Program-made: the position numbers and the translations under genes
In this document: piece after piece, positions 32,041-44,970 of the stretch
Position numbering within the stretch: position 1 is the first letter of the stretch
Layout of the letters: each line of letters begins with the position of its first letter
NCBI GenBank assembly: GCA_023105745.1
Contig: JALGQZ010000013.1
Coordinates: 20,621,105-20,685,104 of the forward strand
DNA: 64,000 nucleotides
Direction of reading: 5' to 3'
DNA from: Austropuccinia psidii
Lineage: Eukaryota; Basidiomycota; Pucciniomycetes; Pucciniales; Sphaerophragmiaceae
The notes under the pieces: model-generated
The model's input: the letters and a program-made list of their open reading frames with translations, nothing else
Databases searched by the model: none
Told to the model about the DNA's origin: nothing

Positions 32041-34997
32041 ATATTTCAAAATAATAATAATAATAATAATGAATTTTAAATAAAATGTTGTCTTGTAACC
32101 TTGGTTTTGTTTCTTTTTAAAATAAATAATTAATAAAAAACGTGAAAAAAAGCACAAACATAAATAAAAATTGCAAGTCGTTAAGCTTAATAATGCCCGA
32201 AATTAAAATTTGAAGCGTTTGCAACGCTGCGCAGAACTCTGAGGAAACCTTTTCCTTTTTTACTTAATATGTAAATATGATCAATAATATATAGATATCT
32301 TGAAAAAATGAAGAGAAAAAAGTATATAATAAAATTAGAATAGAATTATCAAAAAGATCTAATTATATAAAAAATAATAATGATGATAAGGGTAATGAAC
32401 ACAATTTTCAAATTGACTTTAGTTGAAACTATTACAATAGATTCAAATAAATTATTAATCTTTAGTCATTATTAAAAATAACTATTAGAATTGAATCATG
32501 AAAATAAAATAAGAAAATATATGTAAAATAAAAAATAAACAAAATTAATATACACAAAATATACACATTCTATGTATATAGATGAATATCTATTGATTGC
32601 TTCAAAGAAATGAATTTAAAAATTATGATTAATTATATAATACCAGTATATATCATTAAGCCTTTATATATCTCCAGTCAATAACTATAGGTCTTGTTTT
32701 ATTTCAACTTATGCTTTCTTAGTAATTTGATGACAAACCTTCAAAGATAAATGAGTAAGTAAGATAAATAAAAAAGTAGTAATAATAATTCATTTCAATG
32801 TACAGGGGAGTATCCCCTCAGCCATTCATAGTTTATTGTTTGTGTTTTTTCCTTATTACTTTTTTTTTATATGAAGCTTCATTCTATAAAAATAAACTTT
32901 ATTTACTCTTTCTCAAGGGCTAAGTGACACTTTTTTTTGAAGTTATCTTATAAAGTCATCATTAGAATGACATAAAGCTAAATCATCCCTAATGTTTATT
33001 TTAAATTTTGTATACAGGAGTTGTTTTGAGAGAAGAATATTTCATTTGATTTTTTAAGGGAAAATTATCAAATGGAGAGGAAAAGATCCCTCAGAGCCTA
33101 AATTGGATTGGACTATTCAAAAAAGGCCAAACAATAGGAATTTTACTAAATTTCAATTTTGTTCTCTTATATTTGGCTGATTTGGATTTTTGAAGAAAAT
33201 CACTCTGTGCTTTTTTGCATTTTTGAGCTTATAAAAAGTATGAAAAAACAAAAAATTTAAAAAAAACAAAAACAAAAAATTTAAATAAAGTGATAATAAA
33301 AAATAAATTAAAGTAAAATAAGGGTTATAGTCTCAGGGAAAGTCAAAATATTCAAGGATCAAGCTAGAAATATTTCAACCAAAGGAAGAGAAATACTATA
33401 GAAGAAGTAATCAAGAAAGAAAACATTAACAGTTCAACCATCAAGCAAAAGTCATGAAGAAGAAGAAAAAACAGCATATTCCTCAAAAGGAAATTATTCG
33501 TAACCAGTACAAAGAATTGAAACTACAATACAAGTAATTAATTGACTTAAAAAGGGTCTTTTTTTCAATCGAATATAAGGTGTTTTAAAATGGAGGAGTA
33601 TGTAATATTCTATTGTTAATTTAAGCCAATATATGGTACACTCACTGTTCATTATTAATAAGGCAAGTATAAATTGAGTAAGCCAGTTTCTAATAGCCAA
33701 AACATGAGTAATGGTCATTCAAGATTCCTTAAGTATTCTAGGAAGACTACTGAAGGGAGAGGGTAGGTGGTAATCCCACAAAATATTGGCTAAATGGACC
33801 ATTTATTTAACATCTTTTGTGGCTTTTAGTGAATTTTTTTCAAGTTAAGGAGCTATTATCATATAACTTGACGGTATAAAGCTATAAAGTAGGAGTAATG
33901 CAAAATAAAAATAACTTATAAGTGTATAAATGAAGTTTCTACTTACACTGTGACACCCCACTGTACCATCCATCATTACAAACTGGGAAGGATTGCTTTA
34001 CCCAAAATGATTGCCAATTTTCCATTTCTTTTTATTTGTTTTGAAGTTTAATTTTTCAAATCATTCTCACTGGGTAGTAAAAGATTACTACAGCACAAAG
34101 GGTCAGAACTATAATGATTATGCATGAAATAATATCTTATGTCATGTCTATAGCTTCATAAGGATCAAATTATGAGGAAAGGATACTTCAAATAACTTGA
34201 AGGAAGTTGAGTTATGAATTAGTTTAACTTGTGCTTAATATCTGAAAAAGGAATATATTGTATCAAGACTTTATCATAGTTTTTTCAAGGTGTAAAAAAG
34301 AAATAGTTTAAATTACATTACAAATGTGGTATGGGGTATGTATGACCTATTTCTAGTAAAGATGAACTTTTTATGCTTGGTGGAAAGCTTTTTTTATCTA
34401 TTGTGGGTAAGTGGATGTAATAAATAAGATTCATTGATAATGAAGAAAAGTTTGATAGCTATATGGTATGAAGAAATCAAGTGAGGATTCATAGTGGGAT
34501 ATTGAAGGAATTAAAATTAATTATTTAAAATGGAAATGAGGGAGAAGACATAAGTTATATTAATACTATAAATGAAGATTAAGTAATAAGGAAGGAGATA
34601 CAAATGTATCAGTGAGAAATTTAGTTTTTCTGAGGAATCAACTAAATCTTTCAGTAATAATCAGGAGAAAAGGGAACCTGAAACTCAATTTACTCAATAT
34701 CATCTCACAATATATCAATCAATCACAATGGGGAAAAATCCAAAAATTTTCCATAAAATCAAGAACCCAATTAAAATATAGGTCCCGTGTTCCAACACCC
34801 CCAAATCTTATTTGCTAATACAGGTCACATGATAAAACCCCAAATTGGCTTCAGTTATATGTGTAAAAATATTAAATCCTGAGTTCATAATTCAATTTCT
34901 TACATTGCCACATTAAACTTTGACACAATAAAAATGATCTATGGTATATCAATTCATATTACTTTGGGTTATTCTAAATAGAAGTAGCTCTACTGAT
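32041..34997. other. AT-rich sequence without recognisable genes
   Basis: Contains an AAT microsatellite (32050-32070), A-rich runs around 33240-33310 and a short GCGTTTGCAACGC inverted motif near 32216-32228. Small ORFs (33494-33718 minus, 34612-34818 plus) have no familiar motif and look like chance. Confidence 0.5.
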
Positions 34998-35445
34998 TTA
35001 ATAGTTTATTTGATATAAGCCATTCATGGTTTATATAATATGAACCAGTAATGGTTTATCTGATAGAAACTGGTAATTGCTTATTCAAGATAAATCAATT
35101 ATGGTTTATGTAATATAAACCATTTGTAGTTTATGTAATTTAAACCCGTTATGGTTTATGTAATATAAACCCATTGAGGTTTATGTAATATAAACCCATT
35201 ATGGTTTATGTAATATAAACCAGTTCTGGTTTATGTAATATAAACCAGTCATGCTTTATGTTATATGAACCAGGACCGCTTTATGTGAGATGAATCAGGA
35301 ATGGTTTATTTAGTATGAGCCATTCATGTTTTATGGAATATGAACCAGTATTGTTTTAGGTAATATGAACCAGTCATGGTTCATGTAATATAAACCAGCC
35401 TTGGTTTATTTAATATAACCCAGTCATCATTAATAAATATAAACC
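34998..35445. repeat. Minisatellite block 1: ~25-bp palindromic units
   Basis: About 18 variants of a unit like ATGGTTTATGTAATATAAAC; the cleanest copies at 35120-35245 repeat every 25 bp. Each unit holds GGTTTAT facing ATAAACC, so every unit is itself an inverted repeat. Confidence 0.9.
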
Positions 35446-35446
35446 A

Positions 35447-35728
35447 TTAAGTCAATTCCTTATTCTGGGTAATCAATTCCTCATCATTGGTAGTCAATGC
35501 CTCGTGATGAGCAATCACCTCCCTGTGATAGTAATCAATTCCTCATGGTGGTTAATAAGTTTCAAATGACGGCTAATCAATTCCCCATCATTTATTATCA
35601 ATTATTAATCAACTTCAATCAATTCCTCATCATCTGAAATGAAAAATTCCTCACATATAACCACTTCCAAATAATGGGTAATAAAATCCTCTTCATGGGT
35701 CATCAATTCCTCATCATTAGGAAAAATT
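35447..35728. repeat. Minisatellite block 2: ~21-bp AATCAATTCCTCATCAT units
   Basis: A different unit, roughly GTAATCAATTCCTCATCATTG, in degenerate tandem copies about every 21 bp (for example 35469, 35490, 35511). It separates the two blocks of GGTTTAT units. Confidence 0.8.
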
Positions 35729-35933
35729 ACTGGTTTATATAACATATACCAGGCATTGTTGATACTAAATAAGCCCAGACTGGTTAATCTTACATAAGCC
35801 ATTGCTGGTTTAGGTTAAATAAACCATTAATAATTTATATTAAATAAACCATGACTGGTTTATATCAAATAAAACATGAACTGTTTTTGTTGAGTACACC
35901 ATGAATGGTTTATCTTAAATAAACCATTAAATC
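35729..35933. repeat. Minisatellite block 3: palindromic units again
   Basis: Returns to the block-1 theme with TGGTTTATNTTAAATAAACCAT-type units (for example 35817-35860 and 35900-35925), more degenerate. Confidence 0.8.
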
Positions 35934-36030
35934 CTTAAAACATGGTGTATTTAAACTAAACCAAATTAGTGTGACTTGATATCACATAGGATATGCTTAA
36001 TAGTTCATGTAGGCAGTAAAAGGATGATTT

Positions 36031-36444
36031 AAAGCTGAATCAATGAAACATTTTTTAAAACAGGCAGCTATACCCAGAATCACAAATGCTGATAATCTTA
36101 CACCCTGATTATTTGATGAGCTGTACTAATCTTCATCACCTGAAGAAGGATGCTTGGAGAATATTCCCAATATAGTCTTTGTCAAACCTATTGAGACAAA
36201 ATGAACTGATGTTCTCATCTTTTGGAAAGCACAATCAAATAAATTTCCAAATCTGGAAAAAATGGCATAGAATTATCTTTCTATCCAGTAAATTAGTGCT
36301 CCATAAGAGCATACTTTCTCTATTGGGAGAAACCTCTTAGGATATTAGAAGTCTTGGCTCTCTCCCATGCATATTGAGAAGTTAGCCTGTATCAAATACT
36401 AGGCTCATAACGTTGGCCATCTGTATCCTAATGGTGTTAAATAA
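36031..36444 (+). pseudogene. hAT transposase C-terminal remnant
   Basis: A single frame from about 36031 to TAA 36442 reads KAESMKHFLKQA, then TDVLIFWKAQSNKFPNLEKMA, NYLSIQ, ISAP, HTFSIGRNLL and LSPMHIEKLACIK. This is the hAT dimerisation region (DVL-FWK...FP-L--MA--YL-I---SAPSER-FS-G---L---R--LSP). Eight in-frame stops but no frameshift. The invariant SER is lost to a TAA. The rest of the transposase and the terminal repeats are not seen. A DNA transposon relic unrelated to its LTR neighbours. Confidence 0.75.
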
Positions 36445-37086
36445 AAAACTCCTTTTCTTTTTTTCTTGTCCTCTTTTTATGCAGTGATTGAGGATTTATT
36501 GAAAATTGGTTCCCTTTGATACTTTAACCATGTACCTACCCCATAACAACCAAGGATGGGGAACAATTAATGCCAATGAGGCTCCCCTTGTGACAGGGAT
36601 CTGGGGATTCCTCAAAGTTCCTAAATCATGGGGAAGGATTAGTATCAGGTAAAAAACAGTATAAGCTTTCTTATAAAATGTGCAAATTATTTTTTTTGGA
36701 AATCAATCTGCAAAGAATTGTTTGACCACCTTCCAAAAATTGTTTTTCCAAATATATTCTTTCATCCACTTTACTGTATAGCACCCTACAAGAAATATAC
36801 AAAAACGTTTTAGGAAGGGCTTTTTTCTCTCATATTTTTATTATTGTCATTATTCTCACTGTACTTTCTTACAAGATCACAAATTAAGCTGTTTCAAACC
36901 AATCAAAAGTCCAATCCATCTATTATAAATTCTTATTACGAGAACAATATTAATATTGCAATAACAAAAGACTATAATATAATTTTTTTAATAATATACT
37001 TATTTTTTAAAAAAACATTTTTTTAGTTGATGAATAGTTTTGACCAAAATTGATAAAGCTTGTTAATATTAAGGTATCTCCTACCA
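36445..37086. other. No gene recognised
   Basis: AT-rich between the hAT and Tc1/mariner remnants. Terminal inverted repeats of either could lie here, but I could not find a convincing pair. The 60-codon ORF at 36844 is hydrophobic low-complexity sequence. Confidence 0.4.
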
Positions 37087-37560
37087 TCAGACTTGGGTGC
37101 CGTTCTTCTCAATAACTGCATTAATCCTATTTGGCATGGATGCAAGAAGCTCATTAATATGTTGGACTGGTAGTGGACAAAGCTTTTCTATTTTTCTTGG
37201 GTTGGGTAAACGTTTAGCCAGGTATTTCATCTTGAACCAAACGTTCAAGATGAGATTGAGGTCTGCTGAGATTTCTGGCCAAATGAGTTTTTCAATTTCA
37301 TTCTGTGCTGATCAAAGCCAAATGGATTGGTGCCCCATCTTCCATGAGCAAGAGGCCTTCTCAATTGTATAATCCAAGATCTTTGAGTTCTTCAATAAAG
37401 AGGGGTATGCTAGGGTTATAATGATTATTTTCGAAGTTTTGATCTATTTGTTTTCCTGTCAAAAGTAATATCAAGTTAATCAGAATCATCCACAAAAGGC
37501 GCCTCATATCATAACACTTTGATACCCTGAACAATAGTTGACCTTCATGAAATCAATATT
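37087..37560 (-). pseudogene. Tc1/mariner transposase C-terminal remnant
   Basis: On the minus strand: SVMI-stop-GAF (37491-37525; Trp to TGA), LLTGKQIDQNFENNHYNPSI, FIEEL, LLLMEDGAPIH (37322-37351), a frameshift, then LIWPEISADLNLILNVW (37234-37284), PVQHINELLASMPNRINAVIEKNG and a stop at 37087. These match the second and third catalytic blocks of Tc1/mariner enzymes (EDNAP-H, WP--SPDLNPIE-VW). The third acidic residue is replaced (LNLILN for LNPIEN), so the copy is dead. The N-terminal half is probably to the right (37561-37900) but too damaged to read. Confidence 0.75.
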
Positions 37561-40500
37561 GTATTTCTTGTTTGGGTTGATTTCTTGCCCAATTCAAAAA
37601 CCAATTTTTTGTTCAAAATAATCGCTTTTCAATCATTTACTATTCAATTTTGATAGTCCCTGGAGACTCAAAGTGAATAAACCTTGTTATTTTTGGTGAG
37701 TTAAGGTTCATTAATGGCTATAAAAGCTTTCTTTCCTAATTTATGTATAGCCTTTCAGACTGTTCAAAAATTGACTTCATCAATGATGATCTTTTTGATG
37801 TTGGCCATCTTCTTGTGTGAGTGTTGATTTGAAACTCTGATTATTCAATCTTCATCTTTCTCATTCCATTTCTGAGGCTTTCCAGGTATAGTTATGGTTT
37901 TAAACTTTTTTTATTCATATTTTTTGATTGTATAGTGTATCATTGTTGTAGTTATACGTAGTTTTGGTGTGTTGGCTCTAATTAAAAGGCCTCCTTCTCA
38001 AAGACCCACTATATTTTAATAAGTGCTTGGTTCTATGTATGGAATATTTCTATAAGAAAAGAAATTTTTGAAAAAAAAACAGTGAATTATTAAAAAATGA
38101 GAGAAACAAACACACCTCAAATGCCAAAAAGAATTCATTTTTTGCACACCATTCCTAGCAAGGTTTCTACATAGAAATGAAGGTAAAATAAGTGTTATTT
38201 TATTTAAAGGAAGAAACTACAATAATGACTATGAGAACTCACCTTATATAATTTTTATAATCATAAGCAAAAAGGAAACCACTTGAAAATTATTTCATTG
38301 TTGAAATTGTAATTTTTTCATTAAAATTTATAGGAGTTACAGTCATAAAAAAGCTGAATAAATAACTTAATTAATTAATAAATTAGAAAAGGGGAAAATA
38401 TTGTCTTTTGTGATTGAGAAACTCATTTGAGCCTTGAAATGGAAATTATTCAATGATAATTAAAAATCAGGAATGAAGGTTCTTTTATGAGGTGAAAAAA
38501 AGAGGAAATTGAGAAAATTTTGGGTGCCACACAGTCAGAAGTTTAAACTTTAATTATGGTGTTCAGGTGTTTCTTGTAGCCCATTTTACTTAAGGTATGA
38601 GATCAATCTAAGGCTTCTGCCCAGAATATTTTTGGAGGGTTATTCCTGTTCTTTACCCTTCCCAGATTGAAACCCCATTTCTTTTGTCTCAGAGCCTGCC
38701 TACAGAGGAGGGCCAAATGGGAATTTGTATTTTTTCAATTTTTCTTTTTTTAAAATTTTTTGATTTTCTTGTAGATTGTTTAACTTAATTTTCAAATTCT
38801 TACAGTGTTTGAGAACCCTGTTGAATTTCCTTACCCATCCCATTGTCCATTCACTTTGGTAATTCAAAATAAAAAACCCAAAAAGGGCTGGACTATTGTG
38901 GGATGCACTAAGTCATTAGCTTGAGGGGGAAATTATTGGTGATTTTGTTTTGAGTTTAAGAATCAGCAAATAAATATAGGTGCTCAGGTGTATTATCTGC
39001 CCATCTAGATAATCCTGAAAATTCCGCCTACAAAGAATCACAAAAAAAAAGATTTGTGGGTTAAATGAATAGAGAAGACTTATTGATAGTCTCTAAATAA
39101 GACCTATCAATAACACTATTGTCAAAATTCTGAGCTAACACTATAGTTGTTGATAAAACAAATACTATTTAATTTTTTCATAGGAATATCCCTTGAAAAT
39201 ATAGTAAATCTTGAAAGTTTCTTCAGATTCAAGTTCACTAAGTTTAATAAGAGATTCTGAATTATACCATGGTTATTTGATAAGAGTAATAATTAGTTTT
39301 TTCTTGGCTTTATGGTGATTAAAATTATTTTTGAATCTTTATACTAATTATAAGAATACTGTTTTTAAGAGTAAGAATAATTATTCAATAATATTTTTAC
39401 TACTTCATATATATCACTACTAATTTTTTTAATAATAAGACATTTGTGAGAAAGGCTAATAATATTTACACTATGTCTTTACTACTATCCATTAGTAATA
39501 CCAAGCTACTTAGCAAGGCTACGTATCTCTTAACCATGATTGTACTACTATTCCTTTTATAATACTAAGCTAATGAGAAAATTTACTTAGATCTCCATCA
39601 CTAAAAGACTAATGTTACTCTAGATATCCAGCTAGTCCAGAAATGGTTGTTATGCAGGAATTTTAAAATTTGTTCCATTATTATTGAAAGAATGTGAGAG
39701 ATAGGCCCTCTCTGTATATCATTTAGCTCTCCTAAGAGGCACTCAAAACAGATGACTTGGAAAAAATAACACTTCAGATGTTTTGGCTGGTGATAAATGT
39801 AGTTTTGGTGTAGTACAATGACACACACTCCAACTTCTGCCAATGAGGTTCAATTGTCACCTTTATTGGTGAATATAGGTATGCACCTCGAATTAATTTG
39901 AATTCCGACCAATCAGATGGTGACTTTTTATGGATTTTGGATGTGAATTCTCACCAATGGATTGAGTTGTAACTTCAATTAGTAATTATAGGTATGTTCC
40001 TTGAATTAATTTGAGTTCTGACCAATGATATGGTATTTTTGATATGCTTAAAAATATTCGTGGTTTATATTGAAAAGGTTAGTCAGCTTCTGTGAAATTT
40101 ATGTGCATTTTGATGAACTTATGGGTTAGGTCAAAAGAATTCTTGAAAAAAAATTATTTTCTGTTTTCTTCATTATTTGACAGTGATTTTTGATTCTTCT
40201 TCTGTTTTATAAAACTTTCTGTATTCTTCTTGAGGCTTTGAAAAACAACAATTTCAGAATTTCCTTCAATTTGGCTTGAGCCCATGACATTTTCAGTATG
40301 TAGTTCAGAGATCCATGCTTCCCATTAATATAGATATTCTTTTGACACATGAGTATGGATTCCTAAATTCCTCAATCATGCTAAATTTTATCTAATTTTA
40401 ATTTTTTCATATAACTAATAAACCATTTCTCCCACATTTTCTATTCAAAATATGGCTATTGGTTTTTTCTCTTGAAATACCACTTTGATTACTTTATATT

Positions 40501-42511
40501 ATTCACTAATTCAATTCTTTTCTCTTTTTAATTTTAATGATAAAGTATGATTAGATATCCTGAATCTGGTATTTGAGGTATGGAATAGCACACCATGTCC
40601 TCCACCAGTTGTGTTTCCTGCTGGAATAGGCCAATTCTCTGATATTGGGCAGCATCCTTAGATCAATAACTAAAGTGTGCATTCAGTTTTTTCCTCAGCT
40701 GTTTAATGGCCTCTTTTATTTTTGAAACCACCTGTATGGCTTCCAAAACCATTGAATAACTCCCATGAAACAACTCCTGAAAAGGTCATCACAGCTAGGG
40801 CTGATGTAGATGGGGTACCAGGTTTTTGTCTGACTTGTTATGGGTAAAAGGTTTAGAATAATAACAATTTCAGACCCACAGGTTCGCTGTTGAAAAAAAT
40901 CCTCCCCTTTTTTACTTCCCTAAACTTACCTCCTTGTCTTTTTTTCCATCCAGATCCCCTCCTCACCTTCTTTTTAAGTACCTTATCAACTTTCTTTATC
41001 AACTTTTTTTCTCAAAAGATCAACCTTCTCCAATTTCTTAAATAAAAAACTTTTTGTTTTTCATCCTCCTTATTTTTTGGATTTTCAATTTTGCAAAATT
41101 TTCTTTTTTCTTATTTTATCACCAACACCTTGATTCCCAAGCGATTTTGCTTTTCTGATTGTAATCCTACTTTATATGACTTCATATTTCAAGATTTTTA
41201 TTGTTTTTTCTATCCCTATCCTCTTCTTTAATAGGTTTTCCTCCTTCACAGCCACTTCTTTATTTCATGTAACTTACTTTTTCCATTATTAGGATTTGAA
41301 GATTTCATCTGCCCCTGCTTTTCAGAAAACAAGTCTAAGTGGCACTGAGAGCGTACCACCCACCGCCATTAGCAAATATCTTACAATCCAAACCCCAAGA
41401 AACCACCCGTTTCAATGGTTATGTTTCTATTTTCAATTTTCAGATGATGATTACATTGAATTTTAACTTATTTATTGGTTTGGAAAAGCATGCAAGAAAA
41501 TTCTGAAGTGTGGCCTTACTGGGAGGATCAAGGGTATTTCAGATTTTCTCACAGGCTTGAATCAAATGAGCAACCTCAAAAAAGGCCTGAAATTTCTATT
41601 GAGGTACATGGCAAATACAACAATATTCCTTGACCAAAAAATGTGGGGATTTAGCTTTTTTGTCATCCTGGTAACCCAAAAAAACACCACACCAAATGCT
41701 TCTTTTTGATACAGGTTCTAAGCTCAGAAATCCTCAAGAAACCTTGGTCTGCTTTATTTCCAAGACTAACCTTCCCCTGTCAATCACGTAATCACAAGAA
41801 TTTCAATACCTTTTGGAATTTTGTAATCCCAATATCATGAAGCCCTTTTTTGGCATGAATGATTGACCACTCACATGTAAAACATTTTTTCAATCAGGAC
41901 CACATTTTTCATCTTTTGAATAACAACCTAATACATTAAATAGGCAGAGTTTAACAGCCTATTATGGCTTTCGCATCTCAGTATTGAGAGGCAAATTTTC
42001 ATCTCACCACCTAGGTTTTGGTAATGAGTGAAATTCATGGTAATGAATTTTTATTTTTTTCCTTAATACTAATTACAACATTTTATGTTTCAGGTGATCA
42101 CTCTTACCCATCACTTTCTAAGCTTTTTTTTGACACTATCAACTTATATGACCTCAAAAGCAAAATTATTCTCATTTAAACTTACAACAAAACATTAAAC
42201 CAGAAAATATTTAAAAAAAAATTCAGGATCTTTTCCCATCTTTCATATAAAGTAAACAGTTTCTTGGTTGCATTCCACATATTATTCAATGTTCCACACC
42301 TGATGGCCTGCAGTTCCTGTCTCTGAGCTGCCCTAATACAACTCAAACTGCATCTAAAGAGTAAGAAAGCCAAATAGCATTTGATAACCTGATTTCAAAA
42401 CCAGATAGCCAAAATATTCAATATGATTCAGTTGTTTTGCAAATTTGAAAGTTTGTGGGATTCTTATATCAAAGCCTTCAAAAATGAAAAATGTTCAATA
42501 CAATAGTGAAT
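37561..42511. other. AT-rich sequence, mostly unassigned
   Basis: Apart from a 113-bp-period duplication (39841-40038) and possible transposase debris next to 37560, I find no coding frame, LTR pair or RNA gene. Pyrimidine-rich at 40890-41280. The minus ORF 39601-39843 has no recognisable motif. 41330-42500 shows slightly more balanced composition, but I cannot assign it. Confidence 0.4.
39841..40038. repeat. Two direct copies of a ~85-bp block, period 113 bp
   Basis: GAATTAATTTGAATTCCGACCAAT (39890) and GAATTAATTTGAGTTCTGACCAAT (40003) with matching upstream parts (ATATAGGTATG/TTATAGGTATG). An old imperfect local duplication. Confidence 0.7.
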
Positions 42512-44227
42512 TGTCACAACCACGTATTTTGACCCTCCTCCTTGATGGCGGCGGCAATCCAACCTGGAGCCAAGTTGGGGCCAATTGGCCATGTCATATC
42601 ATTTATGGCCAATTGACCCCTCTTGGGTGTTCCATGGCTCTTATGCCATAACCCATTCCGTTGGCCACGTATGGCCACCATCATCTTTTATGGCCTTAGG
42701 CCATATCCTGCGTCATTGGTCCTCTTGGCCAATTTCCACCTCACCAACCCCCAGGCCTCCATCACTGTTTTTGGGCCTGGGGGGTCCCTTTGTCTTCTAG
42801 GGGCTTCCAGGCCCCATGGCCACTTTCATTGTCTTCCTGGCCACCCCTTTCATTAAGGGGGTTTTGGCCTAAATGGCCTTTTTGGGCCATTTAGGCCCCC
42901 CACGGCTTCTACGGTCCGTAAGCCGCGGTCCGTAGGCAGATTAGGCCCCTTTTGGCCTAATCCAATGAGGCCAAAAGGGGCCAAAGGGGGCAGCCACCTA
43001 GCCCCCAAGGCCAGGTGGGCCCCAAATCACAATTGGGCCCACCTGAGCCAATTTTGGCCACCAATCCCATGGACCCAAATTGGACCAAAAACACCTTGGA
43101 TCCATTTTTGGCCATGAATCCCTCAGGACCCATTTCGGGCCCTGGACCACCATGGACCAACTTCACCGTCATGGCCTCTGGCAACCACCAGAGGTCACCA
43201 AACCATCTCAATAAGCATTCCCCTCAACTTAAGGGAAGATTGCTCCATTCCTCCATGCACCCCGTACTCAAGGTTGCAGGAGTGGTGCATATATGGTGTT
43301 ATATACCATTATGTACCATTTTTGCTCAGCAATTCAATGGTGACGTTTTCAGGACCCAAATCAACCTTCTTAACTCAAGGTACCAAGATCCAACGCCCAT
43401 TTCAAAGGAGGACCTTTGGACTCATCAGTTTAGTAATCCATGGCGGCAATCAGAAGACCATTCAAGGACTCCAACCACCTGGCTCAGCAGGAGTTGGGTT
43501 GGCAATTTCATTCAGGGTTATTCTAAGGGCAATTCTCAAAGGTATTACATCTTTTCAATCAGTTTTCAAGGTATCAAGTATTTCAATACTCCTTGGACAA
43601 CCCAATTCATCCGTACAGGCCTTGTTCAATCAACCTGTATGGCCTTGGCCCAATTGGGCCATTTCTTATTCCACTGTGGGAATTCCATCACACAGTTCAA
43701 TTTCAAGATGGCCAGAACTGTATTTCCCAATTCGGACAATACAGTCATTGATCCACCTTCCAGGATCAACCTTTCAGTTTTTCACATATACCGGCCACCT
43801 TTCATCACCTGGGGACTTTTTCCCCAGTTAATTAATATATTGGATTTATTTTTATCCTTATTTTTCTTTTACCTTATTAAAGTTAATACTGATAATCTTA
43901 AGTCAGTCATTCAGCACCCTTTTCTTTTATTTCCTCGCCTGTCCAGTGGATATTGGTGGTCATATCCTTATACTAATTCCATTCCCTTTTCTGGCAGGTT
44001 GAAACAGTGAATTGAGGATTCACTTGGTTGGCTTCTTGGCTTTTGGCTTCTTTATTATCTTGGCCATTGGCTTCATCTTTTCTTATCTCATCTTTTGGCA
44101 TACTTGTTTTCTCCCATATTCTTTCTTAAAGAAATTTATTCTTATTATCCTTTTATCTTTGGAGCCCTCCAAGTGAGTTCTTGATTCCTGAGTGCCAGGC
44201 CCTCTTCTTCCAAGAGCCCCTGTGACA
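42512..44227 (+). mobile_element. Solo LTR J2 (1716 bp)
   Basis: TGTCACAACCACGT...GAGCCCCTGTGACA with TGAAT on both sides (42507-42511 and 44228-44232). Same family as J1 and no internal region. It carries a 331-codon ORF (43015-44010) whose J1 counterpart is broken, so I do not call a gene. Confidence 0.95.
42866..42982. repeat. Cluster of perfect inverted repeats in LTR J2
   Basis: GGCCTAAATGGCC (42866-42878) faces GGCCATTTAGGCC (42885-42897) across 6 nt; GGCCCCTTTTGGCC (42944-42957) faces GGCCAAAAGGGGCC (42969-42982) across 11 nt. Between them CGGTCCGTA occurs twice. Strong hairpins are expected in RNA. Confidence 0.9.
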
Positions 44228-44970
44228 TGAATCTAATTTATAATGAATACCTGTGAGCCTTGAGGTATATTTTAAATACTCAAATAGGCCACAATTATCT
44301 TAAAAATAAATTCTGAACTATGCAGAGCCCATATGTCATGCGTATATTCAAAACTCATCATTTTGGATTTCAGAAAAGGTAAACAAGTTTTATTGAAGAA
44401 GTAAATCCATGGATTTAAGACCAGATTTGGATTCCAAACAAAATTTCACCAAGGGTAGCTCCACATAGTGAATAAGCTCAAATGAACTCTTTGAGGTGGT
44501 AATATGGACAATACTTCAATACCACATAAAATATTGGTGAATTTTGTTTTTCTCATTTTCACACCAAAATAATGGGAATGTGAGAAATCCCATGTTACAT
44601 ATACACCAAAAATAGTGTTAGGCATGTTTGTGGGACTTAATCTTATGGTATTAAAAATGAATGTTTGGTACACCCATAGTGGATAGATCACTTTAAGCCT
44701 GAATTTATATTTTGATGCAAAAAATAGTCAAAGGAGACAAAAGACATCAAAGAGAGCCAGGGTACTCAACTTCTGAGGAATCTGATGCATGGGCAGCTCT
44801 AAAGCTTGGATCATGCCTGATTGTGGCCCGATTAGTATACCAAAGACTTTTGGGAACTTGGTTACCAAGTCAAATCTTCATCATATCATAAGAAAATAGC
44901 AAATAAGCTGCTAGTTTGACATGCCAAGGAGGTAAAGAGCAACTTAGACTCCTGTAGCCATGTCAATTGT

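Noticed and set aside
33494..33718. 74-codon minus-strand ORF, and the 68-codon plus ORF at 34612
   Set aside because: AT-rich, no recognisable motif; length is within chance expectation.
34998..35933. CRISPR-like array
   Set aside because: Repeats are contiguous and degenerate, without unique spacers, and the window is eukaryotic.
39601..39843. 80-codon minus-strand ORF
   Set aside because: No motif, no homologue in the window and no flanking coding signal.
43015..44010. 331-codon ORF in LTR J2
   Set aside because: It lies wholly in a solo LTR, has no motif I know, and the matching stretch of J1 is broken by frameshifts. Long ORFs are expected in this GC-richer LTR.
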